The position numbers and the translations under genes are program-made. The notes beneath the pieces were generated by a model. That model was given only the letters and a program-made list of their open reading frames with translations, was not told where the DNA came from and made no database searches. Positions 25,237 to 33,900 of a stretch of 64,000 nt of DNA are shown here, piece after piece. The DNA is from Streptomyces rapamycinicus NRRL 5491 (GTDB lineage: Bacteria > Actinomycetota > Actinomycetes > Streptomycetales > Streptomycetaceae), in NCBI RefSeq assembly GCF_024298965.1, contig NZ_CP085193.1:7688001-7752000 (forward strand), given 5' to 3'. Positions within the stretch are counted from its first letter, which is position 1; every line of letters begins with the position of its first letter.

Positions 25237-28047
25237 TCAGGCGGTATAAGCGACATCGAAATCCAGGCTCGCGGGCAGTTCTCGGCGCTGGCTGATGTTG
25301 ATCTTCCGGTAGACACGGGTCAGGTGTTGTTCCACCGTGGAGATCGTGATGAAAAGCTTAGCGGCGATCTCGCGGTTGGTGTAGCCGGAAGCTGCTAGTG
25401 CTGCCACTCGACTTTCTGCATCGGAGAGTTCGGAAAAGGCGGCGGTATCCTCTCCGGTACGGGCCGCCTCCGACAGGGCCGAACGGGCCGGAGTGCGCTG
25501 CAATGAACGGGACAGCTCGTCGGCGCCGCAGCTGTCCGCGAGCCGCAGGGCCCGACGGGTCATCAGCCGACTGGTGTCCAGATCGCCGAGGTGCTTGTGC
25601 GCCTCCGCCAGGTCCGCCAGCGCTCGCGCCATCTCGTACCAGCCGCCGCTCGCCTGGAGCACCCCGACCGCCTGCTGGAGCAGCGCGACGCGCTCGTTCA
25701 GCGGCCGGGTGGCGGCCAGCACCCGCAGCGCGGCGCCCCGGGTGCGCGAGGAGGACTCCCCGGCCAGCTCCAGCTGCTCCTCCGCCAGCCGCGCCGCCCG
25801 CTCCTGGCCGCCGAGCGTCAGCCAGGTCTCGGCGGCGCCGAGCCGCCAGGTCAGGGTGGCGGGGGAGTCCAGGCCCCAGTCGGCCATCTTCTCGCCGCAG
25901 GCGCGGAAGTCGGTGAGGGCCGCGTGCTGGCGGCCGGTGGCCAGCTGGTGCCGGGCCCGCGCGTAGAGGTAGTGCAGTCCGAAGCGGTTGCGGTACATCT
26001 CGTCCGGCACCGGGCGGGCGAGCAGTTCGGCCGCCGCGTCATGGTTGCCCATCGCGGTGTGGGCGTTGATCAGCATCCCCAGGGGCATGCCGACGGTGAC
26101 GCCCCAGCCGCGCGCCGGAAGCTCCTCCAGCGCCCGCTCGGCGTACCGCACCGTGTCCCGCAGCCGTCCCACGCGCAGCGCGATCTGGGCCCGCAGCACG
26201 CAGAAGTAGGCCAGCAGCGCCTTGGCACCGCGCTCGGAGGTCTCCTCGATCAGCCGGTCGCACCAGGAGGTGGCGGTGGCGTGGCGGTCGGCGTACACCA
26301 GCGTCTGGAGCGCGGCGTGCACCGTCAGCATCGTCCGGTCCGAGAGCCGGACGGTCTCCAGCACCCGCTCCGCGGCCCGTACGGCGCGCTCGTCGACCCC
26401 GCGGCTCAGTACGGTCCGCAGCGCGCGGAACGCGGTCAGATGGGGCGACTCCGGGGTCTGGTCCGGCGACAGCGGGGCGTCCCACGGGCCGTCGTCGGCC
26501 TCCTCCTGGTCGAGGAAGGGCCACAGTTCCGGGTGGTCGGGGTAGGTGGAGGACAGGGCGAGCCGGATGGCGCGCAGCCCGGTGTCGAGATCGGTGCCCG
26601 GATGCTCGGCGGCGGCCCGGCTGACCTGCTTCAGCGCGGCGGCCGCCTCGTCCATCCGGCCAAGACCCAGCAGCCCGATGACGACCGGGACGGTCTCGGG
26701 GGCGGGCAGCAGCCCGCTGCCCGCCGGACCGGCCAGCGACTGCAGCCGCCGCATCTGGGACAGCGGGTTGAACGGCCACATGGCCTGCACCATCGTGGCC
26801 TGGAGCTGCAGCGCCTCGCGCTCGTCGGTGGTGTACCGGTCGGCCATCTGCAGGCAGTTCATGGCCAGTTCCCTGCGGTCCGCGGCGATGGCGTGCACGG
26901 CCGCGTCGCACAGCGCCTGCGTGATCCACTCCTCGACCGGCTCGGACCCCTCGTGGCTGAGCAGGTGGCGGGCCACGTCGATGGGGTCGGCGCCCTCCTC
27001 GTACAGCAGCCGGGCGGCCCGGTGGTGCAGCGGGCCGAGCTCGTGCAGCTCCAGGTCGTCCAGGAGCACGGTGCGCACCGCGTCGCTGCGGAACCGCCCG
27101 CCGTGCAGGATCCCGACCTCGGTGAGCAGCGCGACGGACTGCCGGACCAGCCGCTCCTCGACCTCGATCAGCCTGCTCAGCAGGGGAACGGACGTGGCGT
27201 CACCCAGCAGCGCGACTCCGTGGGCCACCCGGCGGTGGGCCGGGCCGCCGCGGTAGACGCAGGACAGCGCCGCCTGCCGGAACAACTCCCCGGCCACCGG
27301 GGCCTCCGTGCCGGGCGCGGGGTCGAGGGGGCCGCGGGTGAGGCGGGAGAACCGGTCGTCCAGCAGACCGCGCAGCAGCAGCAGATTGCCGCCGGTCAGC
27401 TCGTGGTACGCGGCGGCGTGCCGGCCGGACTCCTCGGTGCCCAACTCCTCGGTCAGCAGCGTGGAGACGCCCGCGACGGTGAGCGGGGCGAGCCGGACGT
27501 GGCACACCTTCGGCTCGTGCAGCAGCTCGTCCAGGGCGGTGGCGGCGGGGCCGGTCAGCGACCCGCGGCTCACCACGACGGACAGCGCCTCCGAGCGGCA
27601 GCGCCGGATGCCGTACGCCAGGCAGCGCAGCGACGGCAGATCGGCGAACTGGACATCGTCGATGGCGATCAACAGCGGCGCGTCGCCGGTCAGTTCGTCG
27701 AGGGTGCGGTGGAAGTCCTGGAGCAGCCGGAGCTCGGCCTGGTCCGGCCCGTTCGGGTCGCGGAGCGCCTCGAGACCGGGGCGCGGCCGGGAACGCTGAA
27801 GATGGGCCGGCATGCCCTGGTAGAGCTGCTCGAGCACGGCGTAGGGGAACCTCTGCTCGGAGGCGGAGGCGACCGCGGGCAGTACCCGGACGCCGCGTCC
27901 GCCCGCCGTATCCGTCACGGTGTGCAGAAGTGCGGTCTTTCCCGATGTCACGGCGCCGCTGATAACGGCGAGCCGACTTCCCTCGCGGGCGCCCTCGAAG
28001 AGGAGCCGATTGAGCCGGGCTATCTCCTGATCGCGCTCCACCAACAC
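25237..28047 (-). CDS. LAL-family (large LuxR) transcriptional activator of the cluster
   Basis: A 936-residue protein from the GTG at 28047, chosen because GGGGAAGG lies 10 bases upstream and family members begin LVERD; an ATG at 28110 is the alternative. The N-terminal ATPase has a P-loop GAVTSGKT and Walker B LLIAIDDVQFAD. The C-terminal LuxR helix-turn-helix is LSDAESRVAALAASGYTNRE followed by IAAKLFITISTVEQHL. LAL proteins are pathway-specific activators of macrolide and polyene clusters. It probably controls the divergent sulfotransferase gene, the downstream flavin enzyme and the exporter/ligase promoter region. Confidence 0.95.
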   Translation of the reverse strand: MLVERDQEIARLNRLLFEGAREGSRLAVISGAVTSGKTALLHTVTDTAGGRGVRVLPAVASASEQRFPYAVLEQLYQGMPAHLQRSRPRPGLEALRDPNGPDQAELRLLQDFHRTLDELTGDAPLLIAIDDVQFADLPSLRCLAYGIRRCRSEALSVVVSRGSLTGPAATALDELLHEPKVCHVRLAPLTVAGVSTLLTEELGTEESGRHAAAYHELTGGNLLLLRGLLDDRFSRLTRGPLDPAPGTEAPVAGELFRQAALSCVYRGGPAHRRVAHGVALLGDATSVPLLSRLIEVEERLVRQSVALLTEVGILHGGRFRSDAVRTVLLDDLELHELGPLHHRAARLLYEEGADPIDVARHLLSHEGSEPVEEWITQALCDAAVHAIAADRRELAMNCLQMADRYTTDEREALQLQATMVQAMWPFNPLSQMRRLQSLAGPAGSGLLPAPETVPVVIGLLGLGRMDEAAAALKQVSRAAAEHPGTDLDTGLRAIRLALSSTYPDHPELWPFLDQEEADDGPWDAPLSPDQTPESPHLTAFRALRTVLSRGVDERAVRAAERVLETVRLSDRTMLTVHAALQTLVYADRHATATSWCDRLIEETSERGAKALLAYFCVLRAQIALRVGRLRDTVRYAERALEELPARGWGVTVGMPLGMLINAHTAMGNHDAAAELLARPVPDEMYRNRFGLHYLYARARHQLATGRQHAALTDFRACGEKMADWGLDSPATLTWRLGAAETWLTLGGQERAARLAEEQLELAGESSSRTRGAALRVLAATRPLNERVALLQQAVGVLQASGGWYEMARALADLAEAHKHLGDLDTSRLMTRRALRLADSCGADELSRSLQRTPARSALSEAARTGEDTAAFSELSDAESRVAALAASGYTNREIAAKLFITISTVEQHLTRVYRKINISQRRELPASLDFDVAYTA

Positions 28048-28688
28048 GTACGAAACACCTTCCCCGATTTTCCGTGTGCGCAGGGGTCTTGAAAGCGAAT
28101 CACCGTGCATGGCGCACCTGGTAATGCATCGTCCCCCGAGATTTGAAAATACCGTGCCGCTGTTCGGGTCCCCTATCCCTTCCGTTACTGCACCCTGTGC
28201 GGCGGCATCGCTGCTCTGCGTTATGTCGCGTGTTCCCCGCCCCACCCGGCCTGGTTGGGCATGCCAACCCGGGATCACGGGTATGGGGTGGATGCGCACT
28301 CTAGCAGTGCCGTTGGTACGAAAAGATGACCGTCTCGTCACGGGAGAAACTGTTCGATTACGGTTTCGTCCCCGGGGCCGAGTTGTGAAGTCCGGAGCCG
28401 ACTCTCAGATCGGGCTCCGTCGCTGGTAGTTGGGGGGTTCCCGAGGGTAACTCCCCTGTCGGATGTGAAAGTTGCGCAAAAGTGTAGGAAACAGCTGAAC
28501 CTTGGGTTCGCCCTCTCGCATCCCGCTGTGTGTGTTTCCCCTGTTCGATGGTCGGAGTCATCGTCGCCCAGGGCATCCATTAGCATCGCCGCGACCACTG
28601 AATCGGCCGCGATGTGTCATGGGCCACTATGGGAACGGCCACTAGGGAAACAACTAGTTGTCCGAGCGAGAAACGGGAGGAAGTGCGC
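28048..28688. promoter_or_regulatory. Long divergent intergenic region between LAL and sulfotransferase genes
   Basis: This 641-bp region holds no convincing gene. It contains GGTTGG-GCATG-CCAACC at 28253-28269, a G-rich GTTGGGGGG...GAGGGTAAC stretch near 28430, and the perfect palindrome ACAACTAGTTGT at 28650-28661, just upstream of the sulfotransferase ribosome site (GGAGG at 28676). The length suggests two regulated promoters; no -10/-35 hexamers are clear. Confidence 0.45.
28650..28661. promoter_or_regulatory. Perfect 12-bp palindrome, candidate operator
   Basis: ACAACTAGTTGT lies 28 bp before the sulfotransferase start. It is a perfect palindrome in an otherwise GC-rich setting, well placed for a dimeric regulator. 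Confidence 0.35.
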
Positions 28689-29732
28689 GTGGTCAACCAG
28701 AAGTTGACATTTGTCGTCGGCACCGGACGGTGCGGTTCGACGGCTCTGTCTCAGATTATCAATATTCATCCGGATGTTCTCAGCATCAATGAATTGTTCG
28801 CCAGTATTCCCGATTCGGAGATACTGGACGAGGCCCCGCTGAGCGGTACGGAGTTCTGGGGATTTCTGTCCCGGCCCAATGTGGTCACCAATAGCATGAT
28901 CAAAAATGGCGCCATCCCGCCCGAGTTCCTCTACCACAGGATGCCCAAGCGGCGGTTCGACGCGGAGACCACCGGCGTCCCGGCCATCAGCGTCATGGTG
29001 CTGCCCCATCTGACCGACGACCCCGACGCGCTCTTCGACGAGTTGGCGGCCGAGGTCACCACCTGGCCCACCCGCCGCCCGGCAGATCACTGGACGGCCC
29101 TCTTCGCCACCCTCGGCGCACGGTTCGGCAACCCCGGAGCCGTCGTCGAGCGCACCGGCCTGTCCATCGGCCGCGTACCCGAGATGCACCGCGCCTTCCC
29201 CGAGGCCCGCTTTCTGCACCTCTACCGACAGGGCCCCGACTGCGCCGTCTCGATGAGCCGCCACTTCAGCTTCCGGATGATCCCGATGCTGTGGGAGATG
29301 GCCGTCCACTGCGGTCTCGAGACCCCGAGGCAGCTGACGCCGGAGCACGCGGCCCAGCTCCCGCCCGACCTGGCCCCGCTGCTGAGCGACCGCTACGACC
29401 CGGCGCTGGTGTGGGACCGTCCCATCCCGATCGGCGCGTTCGGCACCCTGTGGTCCGAGACGATCGTCGACGGTCTGCGGAAGCTGGACGAGGTCCCGGC
29501 GGAGCAGCGCGCCGCGCTGTCGTACGAGACCCTGCTGGAGGAGCCGGAGAAGGAGCTGATCCGGCTCGCCGAGTTCATCGGGGTGGAACCGCACCGCGAC
29601 TGGCTGGACGCGTCCATCGCCCACCTCGACGGCGGGCGGCCGGGCGCGGCGAGCAAGCTGGCCGAGGAGGAGCTCACCTCGCTGCTGGAATCCTGTAGCC
29701 CGGGGACGCGGGCGCTGGCCGCCCACCAGTAG
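28689..29732 (+). CDS. PAPS-dependent sulfotransferase
   Basis: A 347-residue protein from the GTG at 28689, with GGAGG 8 bases upstream; a GTG two codons earlier is possible. The 5'-phosphosulfate loop is VVGTGRCGSTAL at the N-terminus and the 3'-phosphate segment is FLHLYRQGPDCAVSMSRHF near residue 180. Sulfotransferases of this kind move sulfate from PAPS to a hydroxyl group. At the edge of a polyketide cluster it is likely a tailoring enzyme making a sulfate ester, as in clethramycin/mediomycin-type polyols. It is divergent from the LAL activator gene and ends at a strong hairpin. Confidence 0.88.
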   Translation: MVNQKLTFVVGTGRCGSTALSQIINIHPDVLSINELFASIPDSEILDEAPLSGTEFWGFLSRPNVVTNSMIKNGAIPPEFLYHRMPKRRFDAETTGVPAISVMVLPHLTDDPDALFDELAAEVTTWPTRRPADHWTALFATLGARFGNPGAVVERTGLSIGRVPEMHRAFPEARFLHLYRQGPDCAVSMSRHFSFRMIPMLWEMAVHCGLETPRQLTPEHAAQLPPDLAPLLSDRYDPALVWDRPIPIGAFGTLWSETIVDGLRKLDEVPAEQRAALSYETLLEEPEKELIRLAEFIGVEPHRDWLDASIAHLDGGRPGAASKLAEEELTSLLESCSPGTRALAAHQ

Positions 29733-29744
29733 GGCGCATGTCGT

Positions 29745-29786
29745 CACCCGGCGGCGGCCGCCCTCCTGGAGGCCGGTCGCCGGGTG
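29745..29786 (+). terminator. Terminator after sulfotransferase gene
   Basis: CACCCGGCGGCGGCC and GGCCGGTCGCCGGGTG form a long stem with one mismatch or bulge and an 11-base loop, starting 12 bases after the stop. It is a plausible end of the biosynthetic cluster. Confidence 0.75.
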
Positions 29787-29949
29787 GCGCCCTGCTTCCC
29801 CGCGTTCGCCCAGGGAGCTTTGGCGAGTTCCCGGCCCCGCCCCGCCCCGCCCCGTCCCGCCTCGCCCCGAGGGAGCGTCCCCGAGAGGGGCCCATACGTC
29901 CTGGGCACGCCGTGGCGAGACGTCCATAGCCGGTGCCTATCATCGTGGT

Positions 29950-30885
29950 GTGCAGTTGCATCAGCTGCGATATTTCGCCACCGTCGCGGAGACCCGGCAC
30001 TTCACCCGCGCCGCGGAGCTCCTGCATGTCGCCCAGCCCTCGCTGTCCCAGCAGATCCGCGCCCTCGAACGGGAGCTGGGAGCCGACCTCTTCCACCGGG
30101 CGCGCGGCAATATCGCCCTCACCGACGCGGGAGAGGCCCTGCTGCCACTGGCCCGCCAGATCCTCGCCGACACCGAGACCGCGCACCGCGAGGTCCAGGA
30201 GGTCGCCCAGCTGCGGCGCGGCCGGGTGCGGCTGGGAGCCACGCCGAGCCTGTGCGCCAGCTTCGTCCCCGATGTGCTGCGCCGCTTCCACGACGAGTTC
30301 CCGGGCATCGAGCTGATCGTGGACGAGGGCGGTTCCCAGGACCTGGTCCGCACGCTCTCCGCGGGCGAGCTGGACCTCGCGCTGATCATCACCCCGGTGC
30401 TCGGCCAGGCCCCCGCCCTCGCCGCAACCGAGCTGCTGCGAGAGGAACTGGTGGTGGCCTCCTCGCCCGCGTCCCCGCCGCCCACCCGGCGCCGGCGGAT
30501 CCAGGTCGAGGATCTGCGGGACCGTCCGATGGTGATGTTCCGGCGCGGCTACGACCTGCGGGAATTCACCACGGCGGCCTGCCGGGCGGCCGGTTTCGAG
30601 CCGTCCTTCACGGTCGAGGGCGGCGAGATGGACGCGGTGCTGGGCTTCGTACGGGCCGGGCTCGGCATCGCCGTACTGCCCGGGATGGTGGCGGCCCGGT
30701 CCGGGCTGCGGATCACGCCGTTCGCGGGCCACGACATGCAGCGCACCATCGCCGTCGCCCACCGTAAGGACGTCGCGCCGCCCCGGGCCGCGCGGGAGCT
30801 GCGCCGGGTGATGCTGGAACATCCGCGGACGGCGGCCGCGGGGGAGTTCGGCCTGCCGCCGACCACGACGCGACTGCTGCCGTAA
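29950..30885 (+). CDS. LysR-family transcriptional regulator
   Basis: A 311-residue protein from the GTG at 29950. The N-terminal winged HTH is typical (QLHQLRYFATVAETRHFTRA, VAQPSLSQQIRALERELG) and is followed by a type 2 periplasmic-binding effector domain from about residue 90. Its targets are unknown. It stands alone on the plus strand, with the CrcB/DUF190 operon converging from downstream. About 215 bp upstream contain a CCCCG-repeat tract and no recognised motif. It may lie outside the polyketide cluster. Confidence 0.93.
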   Translation: MQLHQLRYFATVAETRHFTRAAELLHVAQPSLSQQIRALERELGADLFHRARGNIALTDAGEALLPLARQILADTETAHREVQEVAQLRRGRVRLGATPSLCASFVPDVLRRFHDEFPGIELIVDEGGSQDLVRTLSAGELDLALIITPVLGQAPALAATELLREELVVASSPASPPPTRRRRIQVEDLRDRPMVMFRRGYDLREFTTAACRAAGFEPSFTVEGGEMDAVLGFVRAGLGIAVLPGMVAARSGLRITPFAGHDMQRTIAVAHRKDVAPPRAARELRRVMLEHPRTAAAGEFGLPPTTTRLLP

Positions 30886-30966
30886 CGGGGTGGGGGCGGC
30901 GCGGACGGTAAGGGTGGCGCGGGCGGTAACGGCAGCACGTGGCGGTAAGGCCGCCGGGGGCGGTGA

Positions 30967-31341
30967 TCAGCCCCAGATCGCGTGGGCCAGCCCCACACCC
31001 GCGAAGGCGGCGCCCGTCCCGACCACCAGACTCAAGCCCACATTCGCCACGGCGAAGAGCCGGGCGCCCTCCTCGGCCAGCCGCAGGGTCTCGTACGAGA
31101 ACGTCGAATACGTCGTCAGCGCCCCGCACAGCCCCGTGCCCAGCAGCAGTTGCAGCTGCTCGGACGCCGCTCCCGCCGACGCCGCGCCGGTCAGCAGGCC
31201 CAGCACCAGACAGCCCCCCATATTGACCAGGAACGTGCCCCAGGGGAACACCGAGTCGTGCCGTGTCTGCACCGCGCGGTCGGTCAGATAGCGCAGTGGG
31301 GCACCGACCATGCCGCCCGCGATCACCAGCAGCCAGTTCAC
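30967..31341 (-). CDS. crcB: CrcB/FluC fluoride channel (first of two)
   Basis: A 124-residue protein with four predicted membrane helices. CrcB motifs are [14 protein letters not shown] near the N-terminus, [14 protein letters not shown] and TTYSTFSYE. FluC proteins form dimeric F- channels with an antiparallel arrangement; many actinobacteria carry two genes whose products may form a heterodimer. The GTG start overlaps the DUF190 stop (GTGA), so it is translationally coupled as the third gene of the operon. Confidence 0.93.
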   Translation of the reverse strand: MNWLLVIAGGMVGAPLRYLTDRAVQTRHDSVFPWGTFLVNMGGCLVLGLLTGAASAGAASEQLQLLLGTGLCGALTTYSTFSYETLRLAEEGARLFAVANVGLSLVVGTGAAFAGVGLAHAIWG

Positions 31342-31673
31342 CGGGCCCGCCCCCGGGGGTGCACGATCTCGACCGGGTCGACCACCACGAGGCCGTCACC
31401 CACGATCTCCTCCAGCTCGGGCAGGAAGGACCGCACTCGCTCCTCCGTATCGATGATCACAATGGCCATGGGCAGATCCTCGCCGAGCGACAGCAGCCGC
31501 GAGGTGTGGATCAGGGACGAGGAGCCGTACCCCTCGACACCGCGGAACACGCTCGCCCCCGCGAGCCCCGCGCGATGGGCGCGGTGCACGATCTCGGCGG
31601 ACAGCGGTTTGCGGTGCCAGGTGTCGTTCTCGCCGATGAAGACGGTCAGCCGCAGCGCGGGCTCGCCGGTCAT
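31338..31673 (-). CDS. DUF190 protein
   Basis: A 111-residue protein ([20 protein letters not shown], then [20 protein letters not shown]) typical of DUF190, a ferredoxin-like fold related to PII-type signalling proteins. It lies between two crcB genes and overlaps both by 4 bases (ATGA upstream, GTGA downstream), which ties its role to fluoride export, perhaps as a regulatory subunit. The function is otherwise undefined. Confidence 0.92.
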   Translation of the reverse strand: MTGEPALRLTVFIGENDTWHRKPLSAEIVHRAHRAGLAGASVFRGVEGYGSSSLIHTSRLLSLGEDLPMAIVIIDTEERVRSFLPELEEIVGDGLVVVDPVEIVHPRGRAR

Positions 31674-32176
31674 CGGGCCGCCCTCCCGCCGGGGCCGCCG
31701 CCGTACGCGCCCAGGACGCGCCGGGTCGCCGCCACGGCCGCCCATACGGCCGCCATCGCCACCACGAGCGTGCCCAGCAGATAACCGAAGGCGATCGCGA
31801 TACGGCCGTCCTGGATCAGCCGGGTGAAGTCCACGGCGTACGTCGAGAAGGTGGTGAAGCCGCCGAGCACACCGGTGCCGAAGAAGGGCCGCACCAGCCG
31901 GTGGGCCGTCCACATCTCGGTGATCAGCACCAGGAAGACGCCGATGATCGCGCAGCCGACGGTGTTGACCAGCAGGATCGTCCAGGGGAAGGCGCTGGAC
32001 GGGGTCGGCCACAGCAGCGACGCGCCGTAGCGGGCCGTCGCCCCGAGCGCGCCGCCCACCGCCACCACGCCCACCACGGGGCCCTGCCCTCGCCACGGGC
32101 TGTGCCGGGCGGGCGGGACCGGGCCGGTATCGGGGTCGATGGGCTCGTCCACCACATCTGAACGTGAGCTGCCCAT
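31670..32176 (-). CDS. crcB: CrcB/FluC fluoride channel (second of two)
   Basis: A 168-residue protein from the ATG at 32176; a GTG at 32206 is possible and neither has a strong ribosome site. A polar N-terminal tail of about 35 residues precedes four predicted helices. Motifs are [28 protein letters not shown] and [12 protein letters not shown]. It is the first gene of the coupled CrcB-DUF190-CrcB operon. Together with the downstream CrcB it probably builds a heteromeric fluoride exporter. I could not make out a fluoride riboswitch upstream; instead there are tandem palindromic repeats. Confidence 0.92.
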   Translation of the reverse strand: MGSSRSDVVDEPIDPDTGPVPPARHSPWRGQGPVVGVVAVGGALGATARYGASLLWPTPSSAFPWTILLVNTVGCAIIGVFLVLITEMWTAHRLVRPFFGTGVLGGFTTFSTYAVDFTRLIQDGRIAIAFGYLLGTLVVAMAAVWAAVAATRRVLGAYGGGPGGRAAR

Positions 32177-32252
32177 AGGGCTCAGATTACGTCGTGGCGC
32201 GGACACCGGCCGACCGGGGCTGACGAGGGGGAGGGCGGAGGGAGCGGCATGA

Positions 32253-32327
32253 GCGCCTTACGGTCACCGTATAGGCGCCTTACGGTCACCGTATGGGCGC
32301 CTTGGCCACCGTATGGGCGCCTTACGG
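32253..32327. repeat. Tandem repeat with embedded palindromes upstream of the crcB operon
   Basis: Two identical 22-bp units (apart from one base near the end), a 20-bp variant and a partial fourth copy run head to tail with the core GCGCCTTACGGTCACCGTAT. Each full unit contains the palindrome TACGGT-C-ACCGTA. The array fills the gap between the crcB operon start and the 3' end of the polyprenyl synthase gene, so it could be an operator array or a terminator-like structure. Confidence 0.8.
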
Positions 32328-32337
32328 AGGAAGCCCG

Positions 32338-33333
32338 TCAGTGGTCCCGGCGCGCCACGAAATCGCACAGCGCGTGCAGAACCCGGGTCGCCGGACCGTC
32401 CGGCAGTCCGTTCGCCGCGGTCCGGGCGCGCAGCAGCCGGGCGTGCATCACCGTGCGCGCCTCCGCCAGCGCCCCGCAGCGGTGCAGCAGCGCGACGGCC
32501 CTCGGCAGCCCGGCGCCCTCGGGGCCCGCGGTGGCGGCGGTCAGCAGGGTGCGCAACTCACCGGCCTCCGGCCGCTCGTCGGCCAGCGCCAGCAGCACCG
32601 GGAGGCTGGCGACCCCGATCGCGAGATCCTTGGCCTGTTCCTTGCCGGAGACCTCGGAGGTGGAGGTGATGTCGAGGATGTCGTCGGATATCTGGAACGC
32701 GATGCCCAGATGTTCCCCGTATTCGGCGAGCGTCTGGACGACATGCTCCGGGGCGCCCGTCCGGACCGCCCCCAGCTGCAGCGCCATGGCGATCAGCGCG
32801 GCCGACTTCCCGGCCACCACCGTGAAGTAGTGGGAGAGCGGATCGTCGTCGTCCGAGGGGCCGACGAGTTCCCGTATCTGGCCCATGATCAGCCGATTGG
32901 TGACCTTGGACTGCAACCGTATGGTCTCCGGGCCGAGTTCCGCGGCGAGCTGGGCCGCCTTCGACAGCAGCCAATTGCCCGCGAGGACGGCGGTGGCGTT
33001 GCCCCAGCGGGCGTTGACGCTGGGGACTCCGCGCCGGGTGCGGGCCTGGTCCATGACGTCGTCGTGGTAGAGCGAGGCGACGTGCACCAACTCGGCCAGG
33101 GCGGCGGCCTCCACGGCGCTGGACGGGGCGCGCTCGCCGAACTCCGCTCCCACCAGCGCCAGGAGCGGGCGCAGCCGCTTGCCGCCGGGGCCGAAGAGAT
33201 GTCCGGCGACTTCGGCGACACAAGGGTCCTGGGCCTCGGCGGCGAGAGCGCGCAGCCACTTCTCCGAGGCGTCCATTCCGCGTTCCAGCCGGGCCGTGAG
33301 CGCGGGGTCGCCGGTGCTGAGCTCCATGGCCAT
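32338..33333 (-). CDS. Polyprenyl diphosphate synthase
   Basis: A 331-residue protein from the ATG at 33333, with CAGGGG upstream; an ATG at 33369 lacks a ribosome site. It is a trans-isoprenyl diphosphate synthase with first Asp-rich motif LYHDDVMD, second FQISDDILD, and the conserved GGKRLRPLL near the N-terminus. It extends allylic diphosphates with isopentenyl diphosphate. The sequence resembles long-chain (heptaprenyl/octaprenyl) enzymes used for menaquinone side chains in actinobacteria, but chain length cannot be read with certainty. It is not in an obvious operon. Confidence 0.92.
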   Translation of the reverse strand: MAMELSTGDPALTARLERGMDASEKWLRALAAEAQDPCVAEVAGHLFGPGGKRLRPLLALVGAEFGERAPSSAVEAAALAELVHVASLYHDDVMDQARTRRGVPSVNARWGNATAVLAGNWLLSKAAQLAAELGPETIRLQSKVTNRLIMGQIRELVGPSDDDDPLSHYFTVVAGKSAALIAMALQLGAVRTGAPEHVVQTLAEYGEHLGIAFQISDDILDITSTSEVSGKEQAKDLAIGVASLPVLLALADERPEAGELRTLLTAATAGPEGAGLPRAVALLHRCGALAEARTVMHARLLRARTAANGLPDGPATRVLHALCDFVARRDH

Positions 33334-33538
33334 GGAGCCCCTGGGCTCGGTTCTGGCGGACGCGACCATGCCGCGGACCGTAGGCGAGGGCCACCCCGGA
33401 ACCCCGGATTCCGTCAGGAAGGTGCCATTTCCGTATCCCGGGCTTTTCCCCAGGCCCCCGGGAACCCCTCGGCGGGTGCCCGCCCCCTGCCGGTACCGTC
33501 AAGCTCGTCGACGCCGACCGTGAGCGAGGAGACCAGCG

Positions 33539-33757
33539 ATGAGCAACCCCTTCGAGAACCCCGACGGCCGCTATCTCGTGCTCGTCAACGAGGAGGGGCA
33601 GCATTCGCTGTGGCCCGCCTTCGCCGAGGTCCCCGCGGGCTGGACGGTCGCCCACGGCGAGGACGACCGCCAGGCGTGCCTGGACTACGTCAATGAGCAC
33701 TGGACCGATATGCGCCCCACGAGCCTGATCAACGCCATGGACGGCACCTCGGCCTGA
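33539..33757 (+). CDS. MbtH-like protein (orphan)
   Basis: A 72-residue protein with the MbtH signature: [19 protein letters not shown], then [17 protein letters not shown]. The ribosome site GAGGAG precedes the ATG well. MbtH proteins are chaperone-like activators of adenylation domains in non-ribosomal peptide synthetases. No NRPS or adenylation partner lies within the window other than the distant acyl-CoA ligase, so it probably acts in trans. The last 29 bp of coding sequence are tandemly duplicated across the stop without altering the protein end. Confidence 0.95.
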   Translation: MSNPFENPDGRYLVLVNEEGQHSLWPAFAEVPAGWTVAHGEDDRQACLDYVNEHWTDMRPTSLINAMDGTSA

Positions 33758-33781
33758 TCAACGCCGTGGACGGCACCTCGG
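33724..33781 (+). repeat. 29-bp tandem duplication at the mbtH stop
   Basis: Bases 33724-33752 are repeated at 33753-33781 with one substitution. The first copy encodes the end of the MbtH protein. The second begins with the stop codon in frame and is untranslated. Confidence 0.9.
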
Positions 33782-33849
33782 CCTGATCGCGTCCGTACCC
33801 GGTTGGCAGTTTCCGGTCATATCTCTTCCCTTTTTGGCGCCGCATGGCC

Positions 33850-33891
33850 GTAACGCGTGCCTTACGGTCGCCACGGTGCTCACGGCGTTAC
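33850..33891. promoter_or_regulatory. Spaced inverted repeat upstream of the alcohol dehydrogenase gene
   Basis: GTAACGC at 33850 and GCGTTAC at 33885 form perfect 7-bp arms about 28 bp apart, ending 9 bp before the proposed start. It is a possible operator; the evidence is positional only. Confidence 0.25.
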
Positions 33892-33900
33892 GTTGGCGAG

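Noticed and set aside
28326..28388. A 20-codon open frame (starting TVSSREKLFDYG) in the LAL/sulfotransferase gap
   Set aside because: No ribosome site and no family; too short to support.
28704..28709. TTGACA as a promoter element
   Set aside because: It lies inside the sulfotransferase coding sequence just after the start codon, with no suitable -10.
32253..32327. Tandem repeats as a CRISPR array
   Set aside because: Units are contiguous without unique spacers and no cas genes are present. No CRISPR array was seen anywhere in the window.
32177..32337. Fluoride riboswitch upstream of crcB
   Set aside because: I could not trace the conserved fluoride aptamer in the leader; only tandem palindromic repeats are visible. 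A covariance search would be decisive.
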